A DNA stretch of 64,000 nt, taken from assembly GCA_046156035.1 (NCBI GenBank), contig JBJXEW010000030.1, positions 1 to 64,000 on the forward strand, in the 5' to 3' direction. The DNA comes from JAEUIX01 sp046156035. GTDB lineage: Bacteria; Planctomycetota; Phycisphaerae; Phycisphaerales; UBA1924. Positions 8,807 to 17,464 of the stretch are shown piece by piece. Numbering within the stretch: the first letter of the stretch is position 1; each line of letters opens with the position of its first letter. The notes below the pieces were generated by a model. The model saw nothing but the letters and a program-made list of their open reading frames with translations. It was not told the origin of the DNA and searched no databases. The position numbers and the translations under genes were made by a program.

Positions 8807-9109
8807 ATGCGCGTTCGCGTGCGATATTCCGGGCGTGTCCAGGGCGTGGGCTTCCGGGCCACCGCCCGCTCGCTCAGCCGCGGCTTTGCCGTGTCCGGCT
8901 GGGTGCAGAACGAGTTGGTAGGCACGGTCCTTCTCGAAGTTCAGGGAGAGCCCGCAGCCGTGCAGGGCTACCTCGACGCCCTGCGCGAGGAGTTGGGAAG
9001 CAACATCAAGGGCGAAGACCGCTCCACCCTCGCCGACGATCCCGCCCAGCCCCCCCACCCCGCCAGCGGTTCGCCAAATATCGCATCGGGCATCGTGATC
9101 CGCCACTAG
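8807..9109 (+). CDS. acyP: Acylphosphatase
   Basis: Small (100 residues) enzyme that hydrolyses acyl phosphates. The acylphosphatase signature GRVQGVGFRATA with the catalytic Arg is at residues 9-20, and SGWVQNE supplies the Asn of the second motif (usual GWVRN). The C-terminus carries a Pro-rich extension around residue 80. ATG start at 8807, divergent from dnaG; tRNA-Ile2 follows 74 bases downstream. Confidence 0.92.
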   Translation: MRVRVRYSGRVQGVGFRATARSLSRGFAVSGWVQNELVGTVLLEVQGEPAAVQGYLDALREELGSNIKGEDRSTLADDPAQPPHPASGSPNIASGIVIRH

Positions 9110-9183
9110 CCCAGCCGGCCGTTCGCCTGCGGTGTGTGGGGCGGGGGTGCGGTCGCCGATACGATGGCCGCGTGAAGTTGGCG

Positions 9184-9256
9184 GCCCCGTAGCTCAGCGG
9201 CCTAGAGCTGGCGACTCATAATCGCTCGGTCCCGGGTTCGAATCCCGGCGGGGCCA
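9184..9256 (+). tRNA. tRNA-Ile2 (anticodon CAU, lysidine type)
   Basis: A 73-base cloverleaf with a perfect 7-bp acceptor stem (GGCCCCG/CGGGGCC), D arm GCTCAGCGGCCTAGAGC, anticodon loop CTCATAA and T loop TTCGAAT; CCA is not encoded. The anticodon CAT could mean Met, but GGCCCC at the 5' end and GGCGACTCATAATCGC around the anticodon closely match bacterial tRNA-Ile2, whose C34 is changed to lysidine by TilS. That assignment is from memory of the E. coli sequence. Confidence 0.93.
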
Positions 9257-9329
9257 TTGCGTCATTCGGCACAACTCCGCACAACTCTGGTTCGTGCGGA
9301 ACGCCCAGCGGGCACGCGGGAGTGCGGGG

Positions 9330-10154
9330 CTAGTTCTTCGCGCCCGACGGGTTGGCTTCAGCCGGGTGTGTGCGGGCGCTCAGGATCGCGTCGAGTTCAC
9401 GGACGAGTTCACGCACACGCCGCTCGCTCGTGTCGGGAGCACGGGTGCGGTGTTCTTCGATGTCCTGCACCTTCTGGTAGTTGTTGATGACCGCGCCGAC
9501 GATGAGGTTGACGAGCAGGAAGGTGGCGATCACGATCCACGAGACTTGGAAGGCCGTGAACGCGCCCAGGGGATAGCCGGCCATGGCGAGTTCGTAGCGC
9601 ATCTGCGTCCAGTCGTCGCCGGTGAGGATGCGGAAGAGCGAGAAGCAGGCCTCGTGAATGCTTGCGAAGTAGGGCCGCATGGGGTGGCCCTCGCCCCCGA
9701 AGAGTTTCACGCCGATGACGGCGTAGACGTAGAAGAGGATGGTGGCGAGCAGCGCGACGTACTTCATGCTGGCGACCGACCGCAGCAGCACGGTGACAAT
9801 CAGGCGGAGTTCCGGGATGGTTTTGACCAGCCGGAGAACGCGGAAGACGCGGAGGATGCGCAGCACAGGCCCGATGCCGTTGGAGGCGGGGATCAGGGCC
9901 GCGATGACGATGACCAGGTCGAAGATGTTCCAACCGTCGCGGAAGAACGCGGCGGTCGAGTCTCGGGCCGCGAATCTGAGGACGATCTCGACCAGGTAGA
10001 TGGCGATGCAGGCCGTCTCGATTCTCGCGATGACGCCGAGAGCCGTCGCGTCAGTGAGGTAGGTGCTGAGGCCGATGAGGACGGCGTTGACGAGAATGAC
10101 CGCCACGATGGCGTTGTTGAAAGTCGCGGATTGGACGATGTGCCGGAGGGTCAT
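9330..10154 (-). CDS. Voltage-gated cation channel (BacNaV-like) with TGDDW filter
   Basis: A 274-residue six-helix ion channel of the bacterial NaV/CaV type, expected to form homotetramers in the inner membrane. S1 is near residues 12-32. The S4 voltage sensor has RILRVFRVLRLVK, with basic residues every third position. S5 contains FYVYAVIGVKLFGG. The pore loop FRILTGDDWTQM aligns with the BacNaV filter TLESW. S6 is VIATFLLVNLIVGAVINNY, followed by a charged helix likely to form the C-terminal coiled coil. The DD pair resembles the calcium-selective engineered CavAb filter and animal Cav repeat II (TGEDW), so divalent permeation is inferred. It lies 34 bases downstream of the terC-like gene on the same strand, with AGGAC before the ATG, so it probably shares that gene's Mn riboswitch. 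Confidence 0.88.
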   Translation of the reverse strand: MTLRHIVQSATFNNAIVAVILVNAVLIGLSTYLTDATALGVIARIETACIAIYLVEIVLRFAARDSTAAFFRDGWNIFDLVIVIAALIPASNGIGPVLRILRVFRVLRLVKTIPELRLIVTVLLRSVASMKYVALLATILFYVYAVIGVKLFGGEGHPMRPYFASIHEACFSLFRILTGDDWTQMRYELAMAGYPLGAFTAFQVSWIVIATFLLVNLIVGAVINNYQKVQDIEEHRTRAPDTSERRVRELVRELDAILSARTHPAEANPSGAKN

Positions 10155-10188
10155 GGCATGTCCTGGATGGTGTGCGATGGGGTGCGGC

Positions 10189-11388
10189 TCAGCGAGCGTG
10201 GCCCGTGTCGCCGGTGCGCGCAGCCTTTGAGGGCCACGCCAGGCTCAGCACGGTGGCGAGCGCCAGCGTGCCCACCACGACCAGGAGCGACACCGTGGTG
10301 TCGATCTTGATGGGATCGGCCTTTGGCATCCCGATGATGTCAAGATACGGCGGCACGCTGAGCAGGAGCAGTTTCACGCCCACGAAGGCGAGGATGAGGA
10401 TCAGGGCGGGCTTGAGGAACCGGAACCTCTGCATGAGCGCCGCCAGGCAGAAGTACAGGGCACGCAGGCCCAGGATCGCAAAGATATTGCTGGTGAACAC
10501 GATGAAAGGGTCGGGCGTGATAGCGAAGATGGCGGGGATCGAGTCGACGGCGAAGACCAGGTCGGTGATTTCGACGAGGATGAGCGCGAGGAACAGGGGC
10601 GTGATCGCCCACGACGCGCTGAGCGAGCCCGGCGGGGGCGGGTCCATGACTTCGTGGCCGCGGGCGTCTTTGGTATAGGTCGGCCTGAGTGTGCGGCGTG
10701 TGAAGAACCGCTGGCCGTCGTAGAACTCGGTGACGCGGAAGAACTTCTTGCAGAGGCGGACGGCGATGTTCTGGGAGACATCGTCGTGGCCCTTGATGAG
10801 GGCCATCTTGAGGGCGGTGAGGATGAGGAAGCCGCCGAAGACGATGAGTATCCACTGATACTTGAGGATCAGGCCCGCGCCGAGGAAGATCATGCCGCCG
10901 CGCATGACGAGGGCCCCGATGATGCCCCAGAAGAGCACCCGGTGCTGGTACTTTGCTGGCACGGCGAAGAAGGAGAAGATGAGGGCGATGACGAAAATGT
11001 TGTCCATCGCGAGAGATTTTTCGACCACGTATCCGACGAGGTACTGCTTGGCCGCTTCGAGCCCCCGGACCTCACCAGACACGATCAACGGTGCGCCCGC
11101 CTTGATCGCCTCCGGCGTGCTGTACATGGCGGTGTCCAGACCAAGGCCCAGCCAGTGGTGCTCGTAGGCCACGTAGACGAACCCGCTGAAGGCGATGCCG
11201 CACGTGAGCCATACGACTGACCAAGTGATTGCCTCCTTCATGGCGACGGCGTGCGCCTCGCGATGAAAGACACCCAGATCGAGCGCGAGGAAGACGACGA
11301 TAAGGCCGACGAAGGCGAGATACGCCCAGACTTTGAGATCGCTGGGGCTGGCCAGGGTCGCGTCTGCGAAGAGCAGCAGTTCGTTCAT
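10189..11388 (-). CDS. TerC/Alx family integral membrane protein, likely Mn2+ export
   Basis: A 399-residue polytopic protein of the TerC/Alx family. Members are linked to manganese export and metalation of exported proteins, and to tellurite or alkaline-pH responses. The two conserved acidic repeats are visible: EKSLAMDNIFVIALIFSFF and EITDLVFAVDSIPAIFAIT, each with the Asp residues thought to bind metal within the membrane. ATG start at 11388. The leader carries a yybP-ykoY element (11451-11600), the known regulator of Alx and MntP genes, which strongly supports a manganese role. The ion channel gene follows 34 bases downstream. Confidence 0.9.
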   Translation of the reverse strand: MNELLLFADATLASPSDLKVWAYLAFVGLIVVFLALDLGVFHREAHAVAMKEAITWSVVWLTCGIAFSGFVYVAYEHHWLGLGLDTAMYSTPEAIKAGAPLIVSGEVRGLEAAKQYLVGYVVEKSLAMDNIFVIALIFSFFAVPAKYQHRVLFWGIIGALVMRGGMIFLGAGLILKYQWILIVFGGFLILTALKMALIKGHDDVSQNIAVRLCKKFFRVTEFYDGQRFFTRRTLRPTYTKDARGHEVMDPPPPGSLSASWAITPLFLALILVEITDLVFAVDSIPAIFAITPDPFIVFTSNIFAILGLRALYFCLAALMQRFRFLKPALILILAFVGVKLLLLSVPPYLDIIGMPKADPIKIDTTVSLLVVVGTLALATVLSLAWPSKAARTGDTGHAR

Positions 11389-11450
11389 GGCGAGAGCACA
11401 TCCTGGGCCAGCGGCTGCTCACGGGGGCAGGCGCGGCACAACGTCTGAAA

Positions 11451-11600
11451 GGATGTTGGTCTCGCCGGAGGCCCCGGTCGGCGTTGTGAAGCAACGCGGA
11501 CCAGTGCCGTAGAAGGGCCGGGGCGGAGCGAGGAGCGTTCCGTCCGTGTTGACGACCCATCACACCCGCATCGGCGGGCGGCTACTCCCCAACAGGAAGC
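11451..11600 (-). ncRNA. yybP-ykoY manganese riboswitch
   Basis: On the minus strand the hallmark GGGGAGTAGC is at 11590-11581. It is followed by GTCGTCAACACG (11555-11544) and by GGCGAGACC (11466-11458), the three conserved blocks of the yybP-ykoY class. The flanking bases TGTT and AACA can pair to close the base helix. The aptamer ends about 60 bases before the terC/alx start. This class binds Mn2+ and commonly turns on alx, terC or mntP genes. The boundaries are approximate, and I did not resolve the expression-platform hairpin. Confidence 0.88.
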
Positions 11601-11741
11601 ACGGTGCGATTCTAGCAACGCTGGGAGCACGAGAAAAGCGCGGCCGATGCCAGAAAGAGCGCGGAGAGAAGACCGTGGCTTGGGGTGGTGGCGTCGCCGG
11701 GCGGAAGCCCAGCGTGCGGCCCGGTAAGATCCCGCCGCGCC

Positions 11742-12263
11742 ATGACACTCGAGACGTTTGATTTCTGGTTTGGACTTGGAATGCTCGCGCTCATGGCGTG
11801 CCTGCTGGTGTATGGGATAGTCAGCACGCGGGTGGAAGTCGCCCGGCGCGATGGGGCGAGTGCTGTGGCCCTGCTGCGGCGGAACGCGCGCCGGCTGTGG
11901 GTGCTGATCGGCGGTTCGGCGGTGATTGTGGCGGGCATCGTGATCTCGCCCCTGCCCGGGCCGGGGCTGAGCGTGCTGGGGCCCCTGGGCCTGGCGATTC
12001 TGGCGAGCGAGTTTGTGTGGGCGCGCCGGTTGGCGCGAGAGATCAAGGAACGCAGCGGGCCGCTTCGAGAAGCGACGCAGCGTGTGGCCGACGGGACACC
12101 CCGTTGGGCGGTGATTCCGGTGTGCCTGGCGTATTGGTCTGCGACGGTGCCGATTGCCATGTGGGCACCCGTACCTTCCGTGGTATTGTGGCCAGCGGCA
12201 TCGATCCTGTTCACACCGGTGTGCCTGTGGGCGTATCTGGTGCTGCGGTCCGGTCTGCGGTGA
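11742..12263 (+). CDS. PGPGW-type membrane protein
   Basis: A 173-residue protein with several hydrophobic segments. The stretch SPLPGPGLSVLGPLGLAILA at about residues 70-90 matches the PGPGW/TIGR02611 family of small putative transmembrane proteins, with PGPGL for PGPGW; EFVWARRL follows as in the family. The biochemical function is unknown. I start at MTLETF (11742); the frame is open further upstream but that part lacks coding character. It is divergent from the riboswitch and terC-like gene and convergent with the FHA-phosphatase gene. Confidence 0.75.
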   Translation: MTLETFDFWFGLGMLALMACLLVYGIVSTRVEVARRDGASAVALLRRNARRLWVLIGGSAVIVAGIVISPLPGPGLSVLGPLGLAILASEFVWARRLAREIKERSGPLREATQRVADGTPRWAVIPVCLAYWSATVPIAMWAPVPSVVLWPAASILFTPVCLWAYLVLRSGLR

Positions 12264-12360
12264 GGCGTGGCCGCCCTCGGGCTCTGCCCCACGGCGTGCC
12301 GACGGAATTGAGCCTGTGGACGACCTCGGTGGCACATGAGGCGGAGGCGCGAATGAAGAG

Positions 12361-14052
12361 TCACCCCAGCGTCTTGGGCGCCGCCTGCGGCCCCACGTAC
12401 AGCACCGACCCCACCGTCAGATCGTCCGACAGCGCATCGGTGCCGGCGAAGCGGTAGACCGCCTGCACGATCATCTGCACCTCCGAGTCCGGGTCGGTCG
12501 CGGGCGACACCGTCGCCACAAGGCGGTCAAGCCCGAACTCCTCCACCTCCGCCGGGTCGCGCTGCTCCACCACACCGTCTGAGTACAGCACGATGCGCGT
12601 GCCGGGCTCCAGTTTCATCTGGGCGCTGGTGTAACGCATGTCTTCGATCACGCGCAGCGGCGCCCCGGTCCCTTCCTTCACGATCACCGGCTGCGGCTTG
12701 CCCCCCGGCGGCCGGATGAACCAGTGCCCGTGCCCCGCATCCACATACGACAAAATGCCCGTCTCCGTGTTCAGCACACCCAGCCACAGCGACACGAACT
12801 TGTTCCCCGGGCAGCGCGGCACAAGGTGGGCGTTCACCGCCGTCGCCGCGTCCGCCGGATCAAGGCAGTATCGCAGCGCGGCGTTGAGAAAACTCTGTGT
12901 GGTCGCGGCCAAAATGGCCGCGGGCAGGCCCTTGCCCGCCACGTCGCCCAGGAAGAACGCCACGCGGTTCTCGTCAAGGCGCACGATGTCGAAGAGGTCA
13001 CCGGCCACGAACTTGCCGGGACGCAGGTCCATCGCATACAGCACGCCGCCGAAATCGCCCTTCACCGCGGGCAGAATCTGCCGCTGAATCTCCGTCGCGG
13101 CGTTGAGTTGCTCGGTGAGTCGCTGGCGGTCGGTCTCCGCCTGCGCACGCTTGAGGCTGGAGAGCGAAAGGCTGCACATCTCCGTAATCGCCTGGCAGAA
13201 CGCCGCGGCATCCTCCTGCACCGGCGGCTCGTCGCGCCGCGAATCCAGATAAATGCACAACTCGGCCGAACTGTCGAGCAGGATCGGCATGGCCAACGCC
13301 ATGACCGTGCCCACCGAAAGGATGCTCATGGGGGCCACCGGCCCGTCGTCCTTGCGGAGTTGCACCATCTGACCGCTGCACGCCGCCGACACCAGCGAGC
13401 GGCTGAAGTGGAAACTGGCGGTGGAGGTGGAGGCCATCTTGCTCGCCACGATGTCGATCCGCTCGTGGCCGCCCGCCGTCGGGCGGATCACCGCGGCACG
13501 CGGGTAGCCCGTCCCCTCGATCAGCGCGTCCACAATGCACTCGGCCAGCGCCAGTTCCGTCGTGGCCCGCTGGATGTCCTTGGCCGCCTTGATGAGCAGT
13601 TCCAGGCGGCGCCGGTCGATGGCGCTCTGCCGCAGCCGCGGCACCGGCTCGATCTGCCCCGCCTCACGGCCCCCGCCCACGGTGTCATCGGTGGTGAACG
13701 TGGAGTTGGCGCTGCGCGTGCCCGGCGCGTTGAAACGCATGGCCCACGGCCCGATCCGCAGCACATCGCCCGGGCGCAGCGGCGTGGGCACCAGCGCCCC
13801 CAACTGCACGTCGTTGATGTACGTGCCGTGCCGGCTCTCCAGGTCGGTCGCCAGCCACTCCCCCCCCACACGCGGCTCAAGGCGGCAGTGCTTGCGGGAG
13901 ACCGTCCGCTCACCCTCGGGCAGTTGCACATCGCACTCCGGCAGCCGCCCGATGGTCATCGGCCGCGTCGGCGAGACAGCGATCGGCTGCAGCGGCGGAC
14001 CGGCGATCACGTCCAGCGAGTACGGCGAACCGATGAGTGTGGACTCGCTCAC
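12361..14052 (-). CDS. FHA-GAF-PP2C (SpoIIE/RsbU-type) protein phosphatase
   Basis: A multi-domain signalling protein of about 563 residues. The N-terminal FHA domain (TIGRLPECDVQL, VSRKHCRLE, SRHGTYIND) binds phosphothreonine. A central GAF-like region (about 150-310) is followed by a helix (AEIQRQILPAVKGDFG) and a PPM/SpoIIE phosphatase domain with FVAGDLFDI, FFLGDVAGKGLPAAIL, YVDAGHG and YSDGVVEQRD, i.e. the metal-binding Asp residues. It probably dephosphorylates an anti-sigma antagonist or similar partner. I use the GTG at 14052, preceded by GGAG; the frame is open to 14280 but overlaps the previous gene. It follows astA on the same strand, 145 bases after its stop. Confidence 0.88.
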   Translation of the reverse strand: MSESTLIGSPYSLDVIAGPPLQPIAVSPTRPMTIGRLPECDVQLPEGERTVSRKHCRLEPRVGGEWLATDLESRHGTYINDVQLGALVPTPLRPGDVLRIGPWAMRFNAPGTRSANSTFTTDDTVGGGREAGQIEPVPRLRQSAIDRRRLELLIKAAKDIQRATTELALAECIVDALIEGTGYPRAAVIRPTAGGHERIDIVASKMASTSTASFHFSRSLVSAACSGQMVQLRKDDGPVAPMSILSVGTVMALAMPILLDSSAELCIYLDSRRDEPPVQEDAAAFCQAITEMCSLSLSSLKRAQAETDRQRLTEQLNAATEIQRQILPAVKGDFGGVLYAMDLRPGKFVAGDLFDIVRLDENRVAFFLGDVAGKGLPAAILAATTQSFLNAALRYCLDPADAATAVNAHLVPRCPGNKFVSLWLGVLNTETGILSYVDAGHGHWFIRPPGGKPQPVIVKEGTGAPLRVIEDMRYTSAQMKLEPGTRIVLYSDGVVEQRDPAEVEEFGLDRLVATVSPATDPDSEVQMIVQAVYRFAGTDALSDDLTVGSVLYVGPQAAPKTLG

Positions 14053-14197
14053 GCTGGGCGGCTCCGGGTGCGGGTAGATGCGCAAGGAGGATAGGGGGTC
14101 GCACGCACGCCACCAGCAACAGGGCACAGACCCCTCGCGGCCCCGCGGGCCTGCCCGCTCCCCGCCACACCTACCGGCGACGTGCGTCGGCGGACCG

Positions 14198-15475
14198 TCA
14201 ACCCTTCGCCTGCTTCGAGCCCTTCGCGGCAGACTTCTTCTTGGCCGGCTTGACCGCGTGCTTCCCGTTCCTCGCGGCACCTGCGGCCGCCGCGGCGGCC
14301 CGCAGGGCCCTGTCCGGATTGGGGATGGGCGTCACGCCCGCCTCCACGCCAACCTTGGACTGGAGCAGGTTCAGGCTCTCTCGCGAAAGCACCACGCGTC
14401 CGGAACGGTCAAGATCGAACGCCGTCTGGATCGCCCGGAACTCGCCGTCGGAATCAAGCGTGCTCACAATGCCGAAGCGTTTGAGCACAGCGGCATCGCT
14501 CTGCCGCGCGGGCTCGGCGAGACGGGCGCGGAAGGTCTCCTTCACGATGCTGATCTGGTCCATCGGGCTTTCAAGGTGCGGCCCCCCGTCGAAGGGGTCG
14601 ATGCGGTCGAAGTACTTGAAGCCCAGGCCTTCGAGCATGCGCCGCGCGGGCACCGTCTCTTCACCCACCTGCCCGACAACGCTCCGCGCCTCGGGCGCCA
14701 GCAGCGTGAGGTAGATGTCTTCGCGCGGGAAGAGCGTGAGGATGAACTCCTTGCTCTGCTGGCAGAAGCGGTCGGCCTGGTCATACGTGAGGTTGATGAA
14801 GCAGCGCGTGCAGTAGTCCCAGAACGGATTCTCTCCATCCACGCTGATGGGGCCCATCATCTCGGCCAGCACGCGGTCGCTGAAGAGGTGGCGGTGCAGG
14901 CCCATGAAATGGAACCGCACGAGCGCGACGAGCCGGCCGAGTTTCTGGCGGTGGCCGCGGAAACTCGGCTGGAGGATCAGGCCGCCGACCTCGGTGGGGC
15001 CGGATTCATCCAGGTGCAGGCGGGCCACGGTGTGCGTAACGCCCATCTGGAGCGACTTGCTGAACATCTCGCGCCGGGAGAGTTGGAGCGAAACGTTGGG
15101 CTGGCCCGGGCCGCCCATCTTGGCGATGATCTGCGAAGTGCCGATCACGCCGCCGGTCTCGATCTCTTCCAGCACGAACATGAAGAAGGGAGACTTGCCC
15201 GTGATGCCGCGGATGCCCGCGGCGAGTGCGCCGTGCTCGGCCGAGCCACCCTCGCCCCCACCACCGCCGCCACTGCGGCTTCGCTCGGGCCGGGCCGGGG
15301 CGCGGGCCACAACGCCCGCCTCCTCATCCGCGGCGAGCAGGAAGCAGTTGCGGCTCCACGTCACCTTCTGCGTGATGATGTCGCGGTCAGGCGGAAGATT
15401 GATGAAGTGCACCATGCGCGCCAGTTTCAGGAGCGTGGGCACATCATCCACTTTGGCACGCCGGATCACGAACAC
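14198..15475 (-). CDS. astA: Arginine N-succinyltransferase AstA
   Basis: First enzyme of the AST pathway: transfers succinyl from succinyl-CoA to arginine (GNAT fold). The order of segments follows AstA: RRAKVDDVPTLLKLA at the N-terminus, MFVLEEIETGGVIGTSQI, LHLDESGPTEVGGLILQPSF, and AEMMGPISVDGENPFWDYC. At 425 residues it exceeds the usual 340, through a Pro/Arg/Gly-rich insert at about 55-82 (RPERSRS then poly-Gly) and a Lys/Ala-rich C-terminal tail (KKKSAAKGSK). The start is GTG at 15475. astD is at 1976-3583. The related aspartate/ornithine succinyltransferases are the main alternative. Confidence 0.82.
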   Translation of the reverse strand: MFVIRRAKVDDVPTLLKLARMVHFINLPPDRDIITQKVTWSRNCFLLAADEEAGVVARAPARPERSRSGGGGGGEGGSAEHGALAAGIRGITGKSPFFMFVLEEIETGGVIGTSQIIAKMGGPGQPNVSLQLSRREMFSKSLQMGVTHTVARLHLDESGPTEVGGLILQPSFRGHRQKLGRLVALVRFHFMGLHRHLFSDRVLAEMMGPISVDGENPFWDYCTRCFINLTYDQADRFCQQSKEFILTLFPREDIYLTLLAPEARSVVGQVGEETVPARRMLEGLGFKYFDRIDPFDGGPHLESPMDQISIVKETFRARLAEPARQSDAAVLKRFGIVSTLDSDGEFRAIQTAFDLDRSGRVVLSRESLNLLQSKVGVEAGVTPIPNPDRALRAAAAAAGAARNGKHAVKPAKKKSAAKGSKQAKG

Positions 15476-15631
15476 GAATCACATCCGTTTCTGTTGGGCT
15501 AGCGCGAAGGGTCGGGCAACCCCCCGACCCCCGGCACCAAAACGCGGCTGACCGGCAGGATAGGTTCAGACCGCGCCGGGGTCGATTGAGCGGCTGCTTT
15601 GGTTCGTTATCGGCCGGTTTGGCGGGGGTGG

Positions 15632-17464
15632 TTAGGGGGCGGGAGGCACCGGAAGAGTGAGGGTGCGCACAATGGGGCCGCGCACGCCGTTGCCGTCTAC
15701 ACCGCAAGCCGCGACTTCAACGATCCGTTCGGGCCCGCTGCCCAAAGGGATCACCACGTAGGGCTTGCGCACGCTGATGCCGATGGTGGCCTTCGCATTG
15801 AGTGTCCCGCGGGAGACAAATATGCGAGTTTGGGGCGTCGTCCATCCGCCGCCTGCCGTTCGCACCCAGTACATGATGCGCCGCACTCCTGTCACGATGT
15901 CAATGCTTGATCTTGCGTGCATGGGTTCCTCAATCTCGACCGTATCCCCCGCAATACTGAGCACGGCGTCGATGCGCGCGACGTGCTCTGGACCCGTCAG
16001 CAATCGCAACCTCGCAACGCCACTGGGGTGGTGCTGGTCGGTAAGCACCCACTGTGGCAGACCGGGCATGGCCGGAATCAGCGCCGGCTCGGCGAAGACA
16101 CCCGCCTTCAGCACATCTGCCAAGCCCTGTCGGTTCTCGACAAGGCCGATCGCGCTGTAGAGAATGACACCGCCTTGCTCGCCGCTTCCATCCGCTCGTG
16201 TTCGCGCTCGCGTGGCCGCGATCTGGTCGAGGATCTCCTTGGGCTGCCACGATTCCTTGGTGCCGTTGATCCTCGTCGCGTACAAGCCCGGCCACACAGA
16301 TACGACGGACGACCCCTTTGGTATGACGGTCCTCTGCTCAACCCACCATTTCAGGAGTTCCGCAAACGGCTGCTCCTTGGAATCAATCTTCCAATACAAC
16401 TGCGGCGCGATGTAGTCAATCCACCCCTCGCGCAGCCACAGCCGCGCATCGGCGTAGAGGCCGTCGTACGCATCAAACCCCTTCACCCGCGGCGGGTGGC
16501 CCGGCCGCCAGATGCCAAACGGGCTGATGCCCACACGCACAGAGGGCCGGATGCCCTCAACCCGTGAGTAGCACTCGCGCACGAACCCGTTGATGTTCTC
16601 GCGCCGCCAATCGCTCCGCGTCGGCCACACCCCATCCGCACCCGGCGTGCCGTGCGCGGCAAACGACGCATCATCCGGGAACGCCTCGCCCTTCTTCGGG
16701 TAGGGGTAGAAATAGTCATCCATGTGGATGCCGTCGATGTCGTAGCGGCGCACCAGGTCTTCGATCACCGCCAAACTGTGCGCCCGGGCCTCGGGCTCGC
16801 CGGGGTCGAGCCACAGATAGCCGTCGTAGGAACGCACGAGTTCGGGCCGCGTCTTGGAAATGTGGCTGGCCGCGTCGGGCCGCGTGGCCTTCATGTGGCG
16901 GGCGCGGAAGGGGTTGACCCACGCGTGCAGTTCGATGCCGCGTGCGTGGGCCTCCGTGATCCAATCTGCAAGCGGGTCGTACGCGGCCGCAGGTGCCTCG
17001 CCGCTCTGGCCCGCACCCGGCGGCCGGCCGCTCTGACCCGTGAGGAACTCCGACCACGGTTCCAGCGGCGACGGATAGATCGCATCGCACGCGGGCCGCA
17101 CCTGCAACAGCACCGCGTTCAGGTTGCACGACGCGGCCACATCCAGAATCCGCACCATCTCGGCACGCAACTGCTCCACCGGCAGCCCCGGCTTGCTCGG
17201 CCAATCAATGTTCGCCACCGTCGCCACCCACACGCCGCGGAACTCCCGCATCGGCATGGGTGGATCGGGCACGGGCGCTTCCGGCACCCGCGCGGCTTGT
17301 TCCGGCACCGGCGGCGAAGGCGGTTGCTGGGCGAGCGAGATGCCGCACAGGGCCAGCGCGGCACACACAGCCAGTGCCGCCACCGCAACAAGCCCTCGCT
17401 CACGCTCGGGCTGCATGTCGCGGGGCCGCATGTTGCGCGTCTGCTTGTTGGCACTGTGCATCAC
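15632..17464 (-). CDS. Secreted GHL10-type glycoside hydrolase-like protein (DUF187)
   Basis: A 610-residue exported protein of the glycosyl hydrolase-like 10 (YngK/DUF187) family, expected to act on cell-wall or other polysaccharides outside the cytoplasm. The leader VAVAALAVCAALALCGISLAQQ is a signal peptide. The TIM barrel starts with REFRGVWVATVANIDWPS at about 72. Family motifs follow: LLQVRPACDAIYPS, HAWVNPFRA, DGIHMDDYFYPYP, GISPFGIWRPG and DYIAPQLYW. The N-terminal stretch MQPERERGL before the signal core is the family-C repeat, so the first residues are an insertion or the true start is internal. The gene overlaps DUF4286 by ATGA. Confidence 0.87.
   Translation of the reverse strand: MMHSANKQTRNMRPRDMQPERERGLVAVAALAVCAALALCGISLAQQPPSPPVPEQAARVPEAPVPDPPMPMREFRGVWVATVANIDWPSKPGLPVEQLRAEMVRILDVAASCNLNAVLLQVRPACDAIYPSPLEPWSEFLTGQSGRPPGAGQSGEAPAAAYDPLADWITEAHARGIELHAWVNPFRARHMKATRPDAASHISKTRPELVRSYDGYLWLDPGEPEARAHSLAVIEDLVRRYDIDGIHMDDYFYPYPKKGEAFPDDASFAAHGTPGADGVWPTRSDWRRENINGFVRECYSRVEGIRPSVRVGISPFGIWRPGHPPRVKGFDAYDGLYADARLWLREGWIDYIAPQLYWKIDSKEQPFAELLKWWVEQRTVIPKGSSVVSVWPGLYATRINGTKESWQPKEILDQIAATRARTRADGSGEQGGVILYSAIGLVENRQGLADVLKAGVFAEPALIPAMPGLPQWVLTDQHHPSGVARLRLLTGPEHVARIDAVLSIAGDTVEIEEPMHARSSIDIVTGVRRIMYWVRTAGGGWTTPQTRIFVSRGTLNAKATIGISVRKPYVVIPLGSGPERIVEVAACGVDGNGVRGPIVRTLTLPVPPAP
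17391..17415. repeat. Repeat family C (SPERERG type), at the GHL10 leader
   Basis: CCCTCGCTCACGCTCGGGCT, the same sequence as at 35597-35620 and similar to 57064-57090, falls just inside the 5' end of the GHL10 gene. It adds the residues QPERERGL ahead of the hydrophobic signal core. Confidence 0.65.

Noticed and set aside
9184..9256. tRNA-Met (elongator or initiator)
   Set aside because: The anticodon is CAU, but the acceptor GGCCCC and the anticodon stem GGCGA/TCGC match tRNA-Ile2, not Met. There is no three-GC-pair initiator anticodon stem.
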